From Bacteroidales bacterium (lineage in GTDB: Bacteria; Bacteroidota; Bacteroidia; Bacteroidales; UBA12077): a DNA stretch of 64,000 bases. The stretch lies in contig DMBU01000060.1 of the NCBI GenBank assembly GCA_003446015.1, positions 16,676-80,675 on the forward strand, written 5' to 3'. This document shows positions 51,302-63,100 of this stretch, piece after piece. How positions within the stretch are numbered: the first letter of the stretch is position 1; each line of letters begins with the position of its first letter. The notes under the pieces are model-generated. The model worked only from the letters and a program-made list of their open reading frames with translations, was not told where the DNA came from and did not search any database. The position numbers and the translations under genes were made by a program.

Positions 51302-53749
51302 ATGATGAATAAAATTACTCTATCTCTTTTATTGATATTATTATCAACAAACATATTCGCTGAAGATATTACCGGTGATGCATCAATGGGCACACTAAAA
51401 GGTTTTGTATTTGATTCAAATGCAAACCAACCATTGGAGTATGCAACCATAACCATGATAAGAAAAAAAGACAATCAGGTGGTTAATGGAACAATTACCG
51501 ATCAAACGGGATTTTTTAAAATCAAGGGTGTTGAATATGGAATGTACAATATTGATATAACTTTTATTGGATATAAAACCAAATCATTGGAAAATGTTGC
51601 AATCAAACCAAACGATAAGGATATTGATATTGGGCAAATAAACCTTGAACCTGCTTTGGAAACAATTGGAGAGGCTGTAGTAACTGCCGACAGGCCTACA
51701 ATGACTTATAAAATCGATAAAAAGATTATTAATGTTAGTCAGCAACATACATCGGCTTCGGGTACTGCTGTCGAAATCCTTGAAAATATTCCCTCAGTTA
51801 CCGTCGATATTGAGGGTAATGTGAGCTTACGCGGAAGTTCAAGTTTTACTGTGTTAATCGATAATAAGCCATCATTACTCAATCCCAGTGATGCTTTAAA
51901 TCAGATTCCTGCAAGTTCAATTGAAAGTATCGAGATCATTACAAATCCTTCGGCAAAGTACGATCCTGATGGTACAGCAGGAATTATAAATATCATATTA
52001 AAAAAGAATAAGTTGCAAGGAGTAAGTGGAGTTGTTAATGCGAACTACGGATCGAATAATAGTTTTGGTGGTGACTTTTTATTATCGTTTCGAAGAGAGA
52101 AATTTAATTTCTATTTAGGTGCAGATTATAATAACAGGATCATGAAGGGAACTTCAAATAATGAAAATATTACAACAAGGAATGACACATCCTATTATGT
52201 TTTTTCAAATGGTGATTTTTCTCGTGACAGATTATCTTCAGGTATTAGAGGAGGACTGGATTTCAACTTAAATGCTTTAAATTCTTTAAGCTTTGGTGTT
52301 AGATATGGCGAAAGATCAAGAGGAGGGAGCTCTGATTTTAATTATAGCGAATGGAACGTACCAAGTACAACATCAATTACAAATTTTTATAAAAGTATGG
52401 GCGATAATGAAAGCTCAGGAAATTACTATTCATTAAGTGTGGATTATGTGCATAAATTTTTAAATAAAGGTCATATGTTGACGGGTCAGTTTATATACGA
52501 CGGTGAAGATTCAAAAGATAAAGATGTAACCGAATTAACTGACATGAGTAACATGTTGAGTAGTGGACAAATTTCTGAAGAAAAAGAACCGGAACAAGAG
52601 TACAGAATAAAACTGGATTATACCTTGCCAATTGGTGAGAAGAATAAGTTTGAAGCTGGTTATCAGGGACGATTAAGCTCCAGCGAAAGCGAGAACGAAA
52701 TGTACCTGTATAATACAACATCCGGGGAATATGATTTTATGTCTGAATACTCGCATACTGTTGATTCAAAAAGAGATATTCATGCTCTTTACTCAACCTA
52801 TTCTTCAGAGCTTGGCAATTTTGGTTATCAGCTGGGATTAAGGGGAGAATATGTAGATAGGTTGATTTCTCTTGTTGGCGAAAATCAAGATTATACATTA
52901 AATCGATGGGACATATTTCCTACAATCCACCTTTCTTATAATTTCCCAAAGGATATTCAGCTGATGACAAGTTATACCCGCAGAATTGAGCGACCAAGAA
53001 CCTGGTATCTGGAACCATTTATTACCTGGTCTGATGCCTATAATGTACGTCAGGGAAATCCGGGTCTCGATCCTGAATATATTGATTCTTATGAACTTAG
53101 TTTTCAAAAAAAGTTTGGCCGAAATGTATTCTCTGTCGATGGATACTACCGCATAACAAATAATAAAATTGAAAGAGTTCGGACAGTTTTTGAAGATTAC
53201 GACAATGTATTTTTAAGTTCAGTTGAAAATGTTGGAAAAGACTATTCATTTGGAACAGAAATAATGTTTGCCCTGGATATTTTTAAATGGTGGCATTTAG
53301 ATTTGATGGGAAACATTTACGATTATAAGATTGAAGGACAACTTTATGGAGAAGATTTTTCTGAAGAGAGTTTTAACTGGAATGCACGATTTAACAACAC
53401 CATAAAATTAGCAAAATCTACACGATTGCAAATCAATGGAATGTACAATAGTCCTACGGTAACTGCACAAGGAAGAAACGAAGGATTTGTAATGGCTAAC
53501 TTGGCATTGAAACAGGATTTCTTTAAAAATAAATTATCAGCTACCCTGCAAATACGCGACTTGTTAAATACTGCAGGACATAAATTCACCTCAGAAGGTC
53601 CGGATTTTTATTCGTACAGAGATTTCTCACCATATTCTCCCATGTATTCAATTACGTTAACTTATCGAATTAATAATTATAAGCCTGATCGAAAAGGAAA
53701 CAGAGATAACGGTGAAGGAATGGACGATATTGGTGGTGAAGAATTTTAG
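51302..53749 (+). CDS. TonB-dependent outer membrane receptor (outer membrane beta-barrel family)
   Basis: An 815-residue outer-membrane protein with a signal peptide (about 20 residues, ending near IFAED), an N-terminal carboxypeptidase-regulatory-like domain (about 28-115; GTLKGFVFDSNANQPLEYATITMI), a plug domain (about 120-230; GTAVEILENIPSVTVDIEGNVSLRGSSSFTVLIDNKP), and a C-terminal barrel (OMP_b-brl_3 type), ending in a short acidic tail (NGEGMDDIGGEEF). It takes up an unknown ligand with energy from an ExbB-ExbD-TonB motor. No SusD partner follows, so it is not a typical polysaccharide-utilisation locus. The start is the first of two ATG at 51302. Confidence 0.93.
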   Translation: MMNKITLSLLLILLSTNIFAEDITGDASMGTLKGFVFDSNANQPLEYATITMIRKKDNQVVNGTITDQTGFFKIKGVEYGMYNIDITFIGYKTKSLENVAIKPNDKDIDIGQINLEPALETIGEAVVTADRPTMTYKIDKKIINVSQQHTSASGTAVEILENIPSVTVDIEGNVSLRGSSSFTVLIDNKPSLLNPSDALNQIPASSIESIEIITNPSAKYDPDGTAGIINIILKKNKLQGVSGVVNANYGSNNSFGGDFLLSFRREKFNFYLGADYNNRIMKGTSNNENITTRNDTSYYVFSNGDFSRDRLSSGIRGGLDFNLNALNSLSFGVRYGERSRGGSSDFNYSEWNVPSTTSITNFYKSMGDNESSGNYYSLSVDYVHKFLNKGHMLTGQFIYDGEDSKDKDVTELTDMSNMLSSGQISEEKEPEQEYRIKLDYTLPIGEKNKFEAGYQGRLSSSESENEMYLYNTTSGEYDFMSEYSHTVDSKRDIHALYSTYSSELGNFGYQLGLRGEYVDRLISLVGENQDYTLNRWDIFPTIHLSYNFPKDIQLMTSYTRRIERPRTWYLEPFITWSDAYNVRQGNPGLDPEYIDSYELSFQKKFGRNVFSVDGYYRITNNKIERVRTVFEDYDNVFLSSVENVGKDYSFGTEIMFALDIFKWWHLDLMGNIYDYKIEGQLYGEDFSEESFNWNARFNNTIKLAKSTRLQINGMYNSPTVTAQGRNEGFVMANLALKQDFFKNKLSATLQIRDLLNTAGHKFTSEGPDFYSYRDFSPYSPMYSITLTYRINNYKPDRKGNRDNGEGMDDIGGEEF

Positions 53750-53769
53750 ATTATAGAAGAGTTTTGTTA

Positions 53770-53814
53770 AAAAAAGGCTGCAAGCAATATAAAATTGCGA
53801 TTGCAGCCTTTTTT
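53770..53814. terminator. Bidirectional terminator after the TonB-dependent receptor
   Basis: AAAAAAGGCTGCAA (53770-53783) pairs with TTGCAGCCTTTTTT (53801-53814); the inner part can extend with GCAAT and ATTGC. It separates convergent genes. Confidence 0.9.
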
Positions 53815-53816
53815 AT

Positions 53817-54029
53817 TTATTCTTTTTCTTTTGTTGGGCATGTGCTTAAGCCAAAAATAGTATAAATCGGACAAAAGCTAATAAAACTTGTTAATACAAA
53901 TACTCCGGCCAATATCAGTAGGATAATTCCTAAAATTCCGGGAATAACTTTAGTGAAAAATAAAATTGCAATGATTGCTGCAACTAAAATTCGGATTGTT
54001 TTATCCGCGGTTCCCATGTTCTTTTTCAT
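53817..54029 (-). CDS. DUF2892 (YgaP transmembrane-like) small membrane protein
   Basis: A 70-residue protein with two hydrophobic helices (about 10-28 and 32-50), recognised as DUF2892 by its start MKKNMGTADKTIRILVAAIIAILF and the FCPIYTIFGLSTC segment near the C-terminus. In other bacteria this domain occurs alone or fused to rhodanese domains (YgaP). It lacks a rhodanese part here. It is monocistronic, convergent with the receptor gene. Confidence 0.88.
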   Translation of the reverse strand: MKKNMGTADKTIRILVAAIIAILFFTKVIPGILGIILLILAGVFVLTSFISFCPIYTIFGLSTCPTKEKE

Positions 54030-54126
54030 AATAGCTAATTTTGTTTTAGTTTAGTGTTTATTTACTAAAACAACTTTTAGATAAATATGTTTATTCTTTT
54101 CTTTATTGTTTGGACCCCATCTTTAT

Positions 54127-55407
54127 TTATGTCCAAAATTTTATGATTTCATCAAAGCTTTCCCTGTTTCTAATGATCTTATAATTTGAATTATCAAAAC
54201 CAATAACTTTTGGGAATGGCCTGCTCAGGTATTTCGACCACATTCCAAATGTATAAGCTCCTGTATCATGAATTACGATATAATCTCCTTCATCTACTTG
54301 CGGTAATTCAACATTACGTGCAACAATATCGTTGGCAAAACATAAAGGCCCTGCAATATGATATTTCTTTGTGTTAATTGATTTCTTTACTTTCCCTTCT
54401 TTGTTTAATACAGAAAATTCGTGAAACCAGTTTCCGGGATTTAAACATTCTCTAAGTAATATATCAGCACCCGAATGAATTATAATGGTATTGCTCTCAT
54501 TATAATGCTTTGCATATTCAACCTTGCTAAGAATAAAACCAGAATTAGCATGTAAAAATCTCCCAAATTCTGTTATAAGTTGCATATTTCCAAGCTCATA
54601 AAGCCCAAACATGTTTTTAATTCGATTACCATAATCTTTAATATCGGGGGGAGTTAAATTATGGTGGTATGAAACCGGAAGGCCTCCTCCAATATCGATA
54701 AATTCAAGTTTTCTGTCCTGATTTTTAATTGATTGGTTAATTTCCTTAATCAACTTTAATCCCAGTTCAAATCCATTGATAAGCAAATCGGCATTGCATC
54801 CCTGCGAGCCTATATGCATATGAATTCCACTTAACCAATTGTATTTTAAAAAATAATCTAAAATTTCGTTGAGATGATTTTTTAAAGGGATCCCAAATTT
54901 TGAATATTCACCTGCTACAGAAGTAGCTTCTATGCTTCCATAACCTACTTGGGGATTTATTCTTAAGCCAATTTTGCTATTGGATGATAATGTTTCTTTT
55001 ATTTTCGAAATCCGATCAAGTTCCATAAATGAATCTGAATTTATTCTAATATTATTTCTCAATGCAAATTCCAACTCCTGAAAAGTTTTTGCCGGGGAGT
55101 CAAAAACTATATTGTCATTTGAAAAGCCTGTTTTTATGACTAATCTTAATTCTCCTTCAGAGGCTACCTCTGCCCCTAAATTAAAATCTTTAACTTTTTC
55201 AAGAACCTTGATTAATGGATTGGCTTTAACAGCCGAGGTGTGCAACGTGTTTTCCGGGAAAGCTTGCTTTAAAAGCTTTGTTTTTTGTTTTAGTTGATCA
55301 AAATCATAAAAAACAATACTCGTATCATCATCGGGTTTGATTAATCCGGATTTTAAACAGTATGCAAAAGTCTCTGTTATTCTATCTGGGTTTATGAAAT
55401 GATCCAT
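54127..55407 (-). CDS. Fold-III PLP-dependent decarboxylase, diaminopimelate decarboxylase-like
   Basis: A 426-residue cytosolic PLP enzyme of the ODC/LysA group. The PLP lysine is Lys61 in HTSAVKANPLIKVLE; GGLPVSYH marks the phosphate-binding glycine region; the C-terminal part has GPLCFANDIVAR (catalytic Cys position), DTGAYTFGMWSKYLSRPFP and GFDNSNYKII. Length and motifs are close to diaminopimelate decarboxylase (LysA), but the DAP-specific sequence is not confirmed, so another basic amino-acid or polyamine precursor is possible. It shares the strand with the hydrolase gene 13 bases upstream of its start. Confidence 0.78.
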   Translation of the reverse strand: MDHFINPDRITETFAYCLKSGLIKPDDDTSIVFYDFDQLKQKTKLLKQAFPENTLHTSAVKANPLIKVLEKVKDFNLGAEVASEGELRLVIKTGFSNDNIVFDSPAKTFQELEFALRNNIRINSDSFMELDRISKIKETLSSNSKIGLRINPQVGYGSIEATSVAGEYSKFGIPLKNHLNEILDYFLKYNWLSGIHMHIGSQGCNADLLINGFELGLKLIKEINQSIKNQDRKLEFIDIGGGLPVSYHHNLTPPDIKDYGNRIKNMFGLYELGNMQLITEFGRFLHANSGFILSKVEYAKHYNESNTIIIHSGADILLRECLNPGNWFHEFSVLNKEGKVKKSINTKKYHIAGPLCFANDIVARNVELPQVDEGDYIVIHDTGAYTFGMWSKYLSRPFPKVIGFDNSNYKIIRNRESFDEIIKFWT

Positions 55408-55420
55408 GAGATAAGGTCAA

Positions 55421-56950
55421 TCAATTTATCTTTTTAAAATCAAGATTTTTAAAATGAAAATCATCACTAGGCAAGTCAATTTTAAATCCTAAAACTTTAT
55501 TATCCTCATTAATTTCAAATTTAACCAAACCATAGGGTAAGAAAGGATCTTTAAATACAACCTTAAATGTATTCTTATTCCAATTTTCCATTTCGCTGGT
55601 AAAAATTATTTTAGCAGGAAGTAAGGTGCAGGTTAAGGTATTATTATGTATTGTAATTTCTGCATCACCATACATGTTATCCCTGAATAAACCAACAAAC
55701 TCAGGTAAAGGTAAACTTGGTTCAATTTCTGTACTTTTAGATTTTAACCTGTTTTCAGTAAACTCTCTTTCAGAATTGTCTGATTCTATTTTCTTCGTTA
55801 AATACAAATCAATCCAATCTGTGGTAAAATGATTTGTAGCTATATCAATAATTGAAAATAACAAAGCATCATTACTATACAGATTAAAACCATTATTTAA
55901 AATGATAATTGCCATGTTCTGTTCTGGTATTAATGCCACTTTACTTATAAATCCGGGCATTCCTCCATTGTGTTCAATAATTTTTTGAGCATTATAATCA
56001 TAGCTGCTCCAACCCATAGCATAATTTTTAAAATGAAAGCCGAGCTTTTCTTTTTCTTCAGAAACAGGCAATATAGTTTGAGGTGAAATTAAAGTCTGAA
56101 TTATTTCGGGAGCAAGAATCTGATCATTTCCCCATTTACCTCCATTTAGCCACATTGTTGCCCAATTTGCCAGATCACGTGAGCTTGACCAAATTGAAGC
56201 AGCAGGTTTAGTAGCTTCAAAATCGTAAATTCCGATTACCGAATCCTTAAAATGAGGATATGCAATTTCTTCTGTACCATCAAACTGATCATTTGACATT
56301 CTGGTGTCGGTCATTTCAAGTGGTTCAAGAAAATTCTGTTGTATAAATCTTTCCCACGATTGACCGGTTATGTTCTCAATAATTTTGCCTGCAATCATAT
56401 ACATGTTATTCTGATACCCAAATCTGGTTCTGAAATCGTATATTATCGGGAGTTCTTTCATTCTGCTAATAACCTCATCGTTCGTATAAGTTGTATTATA
56501 CCAAAGCAAATCTCCATAAAATGTCCCAAGTCCTGTTCTGTGGGATAAAATATCTTTAATGGTAAGGTTCTGCGTAATATATTCATCAGCTAACTTGAAG
56601 TTAGGAACGTAATCTATCACTTTATCATCCCATGATAACAAATCTTCCTGAACTAGTTTCCCAATACCAGCAGCAGTAAATGCTTTGGTGCATGAAGCAA
56701 TATTGAAAATATCATTCTTATCTAAAAAATCTACTTTATTAACATTTTTATACCCTAAAGCTTTTTGATAGATCATCTCACCATCTTTCACAATAGCAAT
56801 GCTTAATCCGGTTGGATGAAATTTATCAAAAACTTCTTGTGTTTTCCTATCGAATTTTTGTAAATCACTTTCTTTTTTCTGAACAAAAAGGATTATAGGA
56901 ATAGCAATTACAAGAACTAATGGGATTACGAATTTTACAATGTTTTTCAT
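55421..56950 (-). CDS. Membrane-anchored class C beta-lactamase-like serine hydrolase
   Basis: A 509-residue protein with an N-terminal hydrophobic helix (about 5-24) and a beta-lactamase/PBP4-like domain (about 35-375): the nucleophile SxxK is Ser86-Cys-Thr-Lys89 (IASCTKAF), the YxN is in FGYQNNMYMIAG, and IEHNGGMPGF replaces the KTG/HxG motif. A C-terminal beta domain (about 410-505) follows. It may hydrolyse a D-Ala peptide or ester in the periplasm rather than be a true resistance enzyme. It is upstream of the PLP-decarboxylase gene on the same strand and divergent from the giant protein gene. Confidence 0.86.
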   Translation of the reverse strand: MKNIVKFVIPLVLVIAIPIILFVQKKESDLQKFDRKTQEVFDKFHPTGLSIAIVKDGEMIYQKALGYKNVNKVDFLDKNDIFNIASCTKAFTAAGIGKLVQEDLLSWDDKVIDYVPNFKLADEYITQNLTIKDILSHRTGLGTFYGDLLWYNTTYTNDEVISRMKELPIIYDFRTRFGYQNNMYMIAGKIIENITGQSWERFIQQNFLEPLEMTDTRMSNDQFDGTEEIAYPHFKDSVIGIYDFEATKPAASIWSSSRDLANWATMWLNGGKWGNDQILAPEIIQTLISPQTILPVSEEKEKLGFHFKNYAMGWSSYDYNAQKIIEHNGGMPGFISKVALIPEQNMAIIILNNGFNLYSNDALLFSIIDIATNHFTTDWIDLYLTKKIESDNSEREFTENRLKSKSTEIEPSLPLPEFVGLFRDNMYGDAEITIHNNTLTCTLLPAKIIFTSEMENWNKNTFKVVFKDPFLPYGLVKFEINEDNKVLGFKIDLPSDDFHFKNLDFKKIN

Positions 56951-57053
56951 GTTTATGTGTCTTATTATTAATTAATTGAAAAATATTATAATTAAGTAAA
57001 ATTTTCAGTAAAGTTAATTTAAAATTTTCAGATAAGTTTTAATAGCTACGAAA

Positions 57054-57069
57054 GGTGAGCAATATCACC
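57054..57069. repeat. Short inverted repeat in the divergent promoter region
   Basis: GGTGA (57054-57058) and TCACC (57065-57069) form a 5-bp inverted repeat with a 6-base spacer, between the hydrolase and the giant protein genes. Short, so it may be chance. Confidence 0.3.
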
Positions 57070-57124
57070 AGAAATTAAGTAATAAAATGCTTAATTTTAT
57101 GAATCCTTTTTAACGTTTATCCGT

Positions 57125-57142
57125 ATCCCTACGAGTAGGGAT
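57125..57142. promoter_or_regulatory. Palindromic operator-like site upstream of the giant protein gene
   Basis: ATCCCTACGAGTAGGGAT is a perfect 8-bp inverted repeat with a GA centre, 26 bases before the ATG at 57169. It is GC-richer than its surroundings. It may bind a dimeric regulator or form a hairpin in the leader RNA. Confidence 0.55.
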
Positions 57143-57168
57143 AAATCACTTTTTAGGTAACGTACATA

Positions 57169-60100
57169 ATGAAAAAACTAGTAAATAATTTATATACAAT
57201 AACTGTTATATTTTTTTTAATTTCAGTTGCAGGTTTTTCACAAACTGATGTAGTTCCGGCAGCATCTTATTGCATATCTGATGGACCTCAAACCTTTCAA
57301 ATATTTTCCCCTCCTAATAAGACTTGGGCATGTGATATTCCCGGCCTTGTTGTAAATGATCCTGCTCAAAATGGTTCGTGTACATTTACACCATCCGACT
57401 ATGTGGGGCTACTTCCTGTTAATATTGTTATTTCATATCAAAACCCTAACTATACTGCTGGAGATCCCACTCCAGTTCCTATTGCTGGCGCCCATAAAAC
57501 TTTTAATGTTACAATATCAAAGACCCCAACATTAACAAGCGCATCAACAGGTACAATGTGTAGTAGCGAGGCTCAGAATTATACCATAACTACGGATGTG
57601 GGTGGTAATATGGATTGGAGCAGAGCTGCTGTTGCAGGTATATCAGAAGCTGCAAATACAGGTATTAATTTAATAGATGAAACGCTTACAAATACTACTA
57701 CATCACCAATTAATGTTATATACGAAATTACTCCGCAATCCGGTTGTGCAACAACATTCTATTATACTGTTACTGTTAATCCGGCACCAACAATTACCAG
57801 TGTAGCCGCAGGAAGTGTTTGTAGTGGGTTACCTTATTCTTATACAACTACCAGTTCTATTGGTGGTACAACATATGCGTGGTCCCGAGCTGCAGTGGCG
57901 GGTATTACAGAAGGCGCAAATTCAGGAACCTCGGCAATAATTAGTGAAACCTTAACAAATACAACACTGTTGCCTATTGATGTTGATTATGTAATTATAC
58001 CAACCGTAGGTGGTTGCGATGGGCCTACTTTTACATATACATTAACTGTTAACCCCAATCCAGTTGTAAGTATTAGTGGTTTAGATTATAATGATCCAAA
58101 TCCTGCACCCTGGTATTGTGATAATAGTTATCTCGGAGTAGGTGATGATCTAACGGGGAGTCCGGCAGGTGGCGTATTTAGTGGTTCCGGCATAACAGAT
58201 TTAGGTGGAGGTACTGCTAAATTTTATCCGGAGTTGTCAGGACTTGGGCTTATCGATATAACGTATACTTATACAGATGGTAATGGATGTACTACTCCTG
58301 TCACAGAAACAACACGAGTAGGCACACAAGTTTATATTAATGGTTTAGTGGCTGGATTATGCGAAAATGATAGTCCTGATGACTATAATTACACTCCATA
58401 TACTGCCGGATCAAGCGAAATTTTCCTAAATGGTGTTAATAAAACACCAGCAATAATTGATGGAACAGCAACATTTGACCCTACTGACGCAGATGCCGTT
58501 ATTGGAGCCAATACAGTTACTTATCAGTATACTGATGTATCGGCTTGTGTGAATGAGGTAAGTCAGAATGTTGATATTGGGTTAGTTCCGACGGCAAATT
58601 TTTCAGGATTAGATGCAGCCTACTGTGAAAATGATGCAAATGTTACATTAATTGGAAATTATGCTCCCGAAGGTACTTTTTCCGGAGATGGGATTACTAA
58701 TATTGCAGGAACAGGAACCGCCACATTCTCACCTTCGAGCTTAGCTCCTGGTGCTGGTTATAGTGTAACATACAGTTATACAACAGGATTAACCTGTACT
58801 GACTCGGAAACAAAAAACGTTACGATAAATCAGGCACCTAGTGCAACAATAAGCGGAACTGCGACTATCTGCGAAGGTAATCCAACGAATATTACAACAA
58901 CGTTTTCATCGGTTTCAGATTACACTTATGTAATTACTGATGGCACGAATAATTTTACGTATACTGTTAATGGAGTTGGTTCCGATGTTCGGGCTTTTAG
59001 TCCAACGGTAAATAAAACATATTCGTTGGTATCCCTTACTGAAAATGTAAATGGATGCTCGGGAACAACTGCCGGATCAGCAGTAATTACAGTAACTCCG
59101 GCAGTCGATATTACAACGCAACCATTAGATAAAATTGCTTGCCCGGGTGATAATATCAGTTTTAATGTAGTTTCTGATGGAGTAAACCTAACTTATGACT
59201 GGGAATTTGACGATGGCAGTGGCGGCGGATTTGTTTCTGTTGGAAATCTTCAAAGTTATGCAATAAACGGAGTCGATGCAACTTATGACGGAACCTATAG
59301 AGTAACAGTAAATAGTACAACATGCCCGGGACCAGAAATTAGCAATGAGGTAACTTTATCAGTTGGGAATTCAACCACAATAATTACAGAGCCAGCAGAT
59401 GTTAATGCTTGTTTTGGGACAAGTGAAAATCTTGAAGTTATTGCTACAGGCGATAATTTAAATTATGAATGGCGCGAAAATGGCGTGGATATTAGTACTA
59501 TAGGTGATCCAAATTATGTAGGATTTAATACTGCTGTATTAACAATAAATAATATAGATAATACATATGATGGTAATATTTATACTTGTTTTATTTCTGG
59601 TGACTGTGGTGATGAAACAAGCAATCCTGCAACAGTAACCGTTGATAATCCTACTGTAATTACGACTCAACCAACTAATAAAACAGCATGCCCTGGAAGT
59701 GATGTAACATATTCAGTTGTAGCCACAGGCACAAGTTTAGATTATCAATGGCAAGAAAATTCAGGCGCTTGGGCTGATATAGCATTTGCAACATCGCCAG
59801 ATTTGTTACTGTCAAGTGTGGGGGCATTAGATGCAGGAAAGACATATAGATGTAAAATTACAAGTCGTTGTGGTGAAATTCTTTATAGCGATGATGTTGC
59901 GTTAACTTTATATATTGCAATTAGTATTACGACTCAACCTTCCAATAAAACAGTTTGTGAAAATAATCCAGTAAATTTCCAGGTTATTTCTGATGGTTCA
60001 AATAAAGTATATCAATGGCAATTTGATGATGGTACCGGATTTATTCCTATTGTAGGAGCAACAAGCGCAACCTATACAATTTTAAATGCAGCATTTGCGA

Positions 60101-63100
60101 ATGAAGGTGATTATCGTTGTATCGTATCAAATACATGTGGATCAGAGGTTAGTGATGTTGTAACGCTGGTTGTTGATGAGGCAATTACTATTACGGATGA
60201 ACCTAATAATGTGGATGCTTGTCTAACAGACGATATAAGTTTTACGTTAACTGCAACCGGAACAAATTTAACTTACCAGTGGCAATACTATAATGGTATA
60301 GGATTTGTTAACTTACTAAATGGTGCACATCCATTGGCTCCCGGCTCATTGGTGTCAGGAGTTAAAAACTCTAGCTTAAATATTGATGGAATTACAGCAG
60401 GAACTGATACCGATTATAGGTGCCAAATCACTAATGGTTGTGGAACAGTAAATAGTTCAACTGTTTCCCTTATCATTCATGATGCAACAACATTAAATAT
60501 TGCTTTCCCAACTGATAAAAGCAGATGCGTTGGGGAGACTGCTAATTTTACTGCTGATGTTACAGCAGGAACAGTAACATCATACAAATGGCAATTTGAT
60601 ATAGATGGTGATGGCATTTTTGTTGATTTAAATGATGGTCTTCAAGCATCAGGCTCAGCTATTCCTGCAGGAGCTGACGAATCTAGCTCATTATCAATTA
60701 CTAATTTATTTGCTGCCGATGCAGGATGGTATCGCTGTCAGGTAGTTGGTATTTGCGGTACAGTATACTCTAATGTAGCAAAACTTGATATTGACGAACC
60801 AGTCAATATAACAAAAGATCCTGTTGATAAGATGGAGTGCGAAAACGAAGATGTTACCTTTACTGTTAATGCAACAGGAACCGGATTAAGTTATCAATGG
60901 TGGGCTGATGTTGGAGGAATAATAGGTACTGCTACAAATCCGAACTTAGTATTAACCAATATTAACGCAGGAAGCGAAGATGATTATTATTGTGTGGTAA
61001 GTAATAGCTGTAATTCACAGGAGAGTGCACATGCCAATTTAACTTTGTATATACCAATAGCGATTGATAATGATCCGGCAAGTATTGCTCGTTGCGAAGG
61101 GGGTGATGCAGCATTTAATATAACTGTTGACCCAACTAGTGATAATCCTTCATATCAATGGTTCCAGGATGGAAATAGTTTATCTGATGGACCAAATGTA
61201 AACGGAGCTGTTTTATCAGGTACAACAACTAATAGTTTATACATTACAGGAATTACTGCAGCTGAGGCTGGTGTATATACATGCGATGTTACGGGACCAT
61301 GTAATATCGAATCCAGGGCGGCTACTTTAACGGTAAATGAGCAGGTTGTTGTTAATACTAACCCAACGAGTAAAACAGTTTGTCTAGGTACAAATACATC
61401 GTTTATAGTGAATGCTTCGGGAGGTGTAACCTCATACCAGTGGCAGTATGATGATCTAGGTGGTGGTGGTTTTGTTGATCTGAATGACGTAGGAGTTTAT
61501 TCAGGTACAAATACAACAACACTTACTATTACAGGTTTGGCTGCTTCTGAAGAAGGAGTTTATAGATGTAAAATCACAGGAAGTTGTATTGGTGATGTAG
61601 TTTATAGTAATTCTGCAAACTTAACGGTTGGTATTAATACTGATATTACAGCTCAGCCTGTAGATGTAGCAGATTGTGAAGGGCAGGATATCAGTTTTTC
61701 ACTATCAGCTACAGGAACCAATTTAACATACCAGTGGTATAAAAACCCGGCAGTGGTGCAGGTAGATGGTGGCGATATATCAGGTACAACAACGAATACA
61801 TTATCTTTAGCCAATATTGACCTTACCGATGCAGGCGTTTATCACTGTGTTGTTTCTGGAACGTGTGGGAATGTAACCAGTGGAAATCCTTCACTTACAG
61901 TAAACGAAGGGTTAACAATTAATACAAATCCAGTAAGTAAAACAGTTTGTGAAGGATTAAATACAAGTTATGTTGTAAATGTATCTGGCGATATCAATGG
62001 ATATCAATGGCAATATAATGATGGTGGTGGATTTGCCAATATTGGTAACGGTGCGCATCCTACAGGATCGTCGACAGTTTCAGGAGCTAATACCAACACA
62101 ATAAATTTAGCAGGAATTGGTGCTGGTGATGCAGGAACTTATCGATGTGTGATTGATGGTGTTTGTGAAGATCAGAATAGCAGCCCCGCAGGTTTAACGG
62201 TTGCAACCAATACTACAATAGTTACTCTTCCATCGGATGCAGACTTATGTGAAGGTGACGAAGCAATCTTTTCAGTTAATGCAACAGGAACAAGTTTAAC
62301 TTACGAGTGGTATAAAGCTTCACAAGTTGCTCCATTAGCTAATGGTGTAGATATCTCTGGTGCAACAACCAATACACTTACACTTTCAAATTTAACTACA
62401 GCAGATGAAGATGTTTATAGTTGTGTAGTGAGTGGATTTTGTACCGATGAAACGAGCTTAGGTGCGAATCTTAATGTCAGTGAACATATTATAGTAAATA
62501 CTCAACCAACCAATAAATCTGCCTGTCCAGGAGGAACAACTTCTTTTAGTGTAACAGCTTCAGGAGATATAATTAATTATCGGTGGTACAAAGATGGTAT
62601 TGATATATCTACTTTAGGAGACCCAAATTTTGTAAATGATAATACGCCTACCTTGAACATAATTAACATTACAGCAGCTTATGCTGGAGATTATCGATGC
62701 GAAATTACTGGTGACTGTGAAACTATTAATACTAATACAGCTACACTAACTATAAATGTTACTACCACAAGTACCAATCCGGTCAATGTTACAGATTGCG
62801 AAGGTGAAACAGTTTCTTTCAGTGTTACTGCAACAGGAACAACCCTTACATATGAATGGTACAAAAACGGATTACAGGTTAATGATGGTGTTCAGGTATC
62901 AGGTTCAACTTTTTCTGGTACAACAAGTGCTACTTTAGTTATTGATAATGCAACACCTGAAGATAATGGATCATACCATTGTTTTGTAGATGGACAATGT
63001 ACAGATATTACAACAAATACGGCTACACTAACAATTAATCCTGCAACTGCAGTAACATTGCAACCCTCTGATATTTCAGTAGTGGATGGTGGAGTGGCTA

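Noticed and set aside
62756..62938. Short plus-strand frame inside the giant gene
   Set aside because: It is in a different frame from the giant protein frame, which is open across it and encodes a repeat with all conserved positions.
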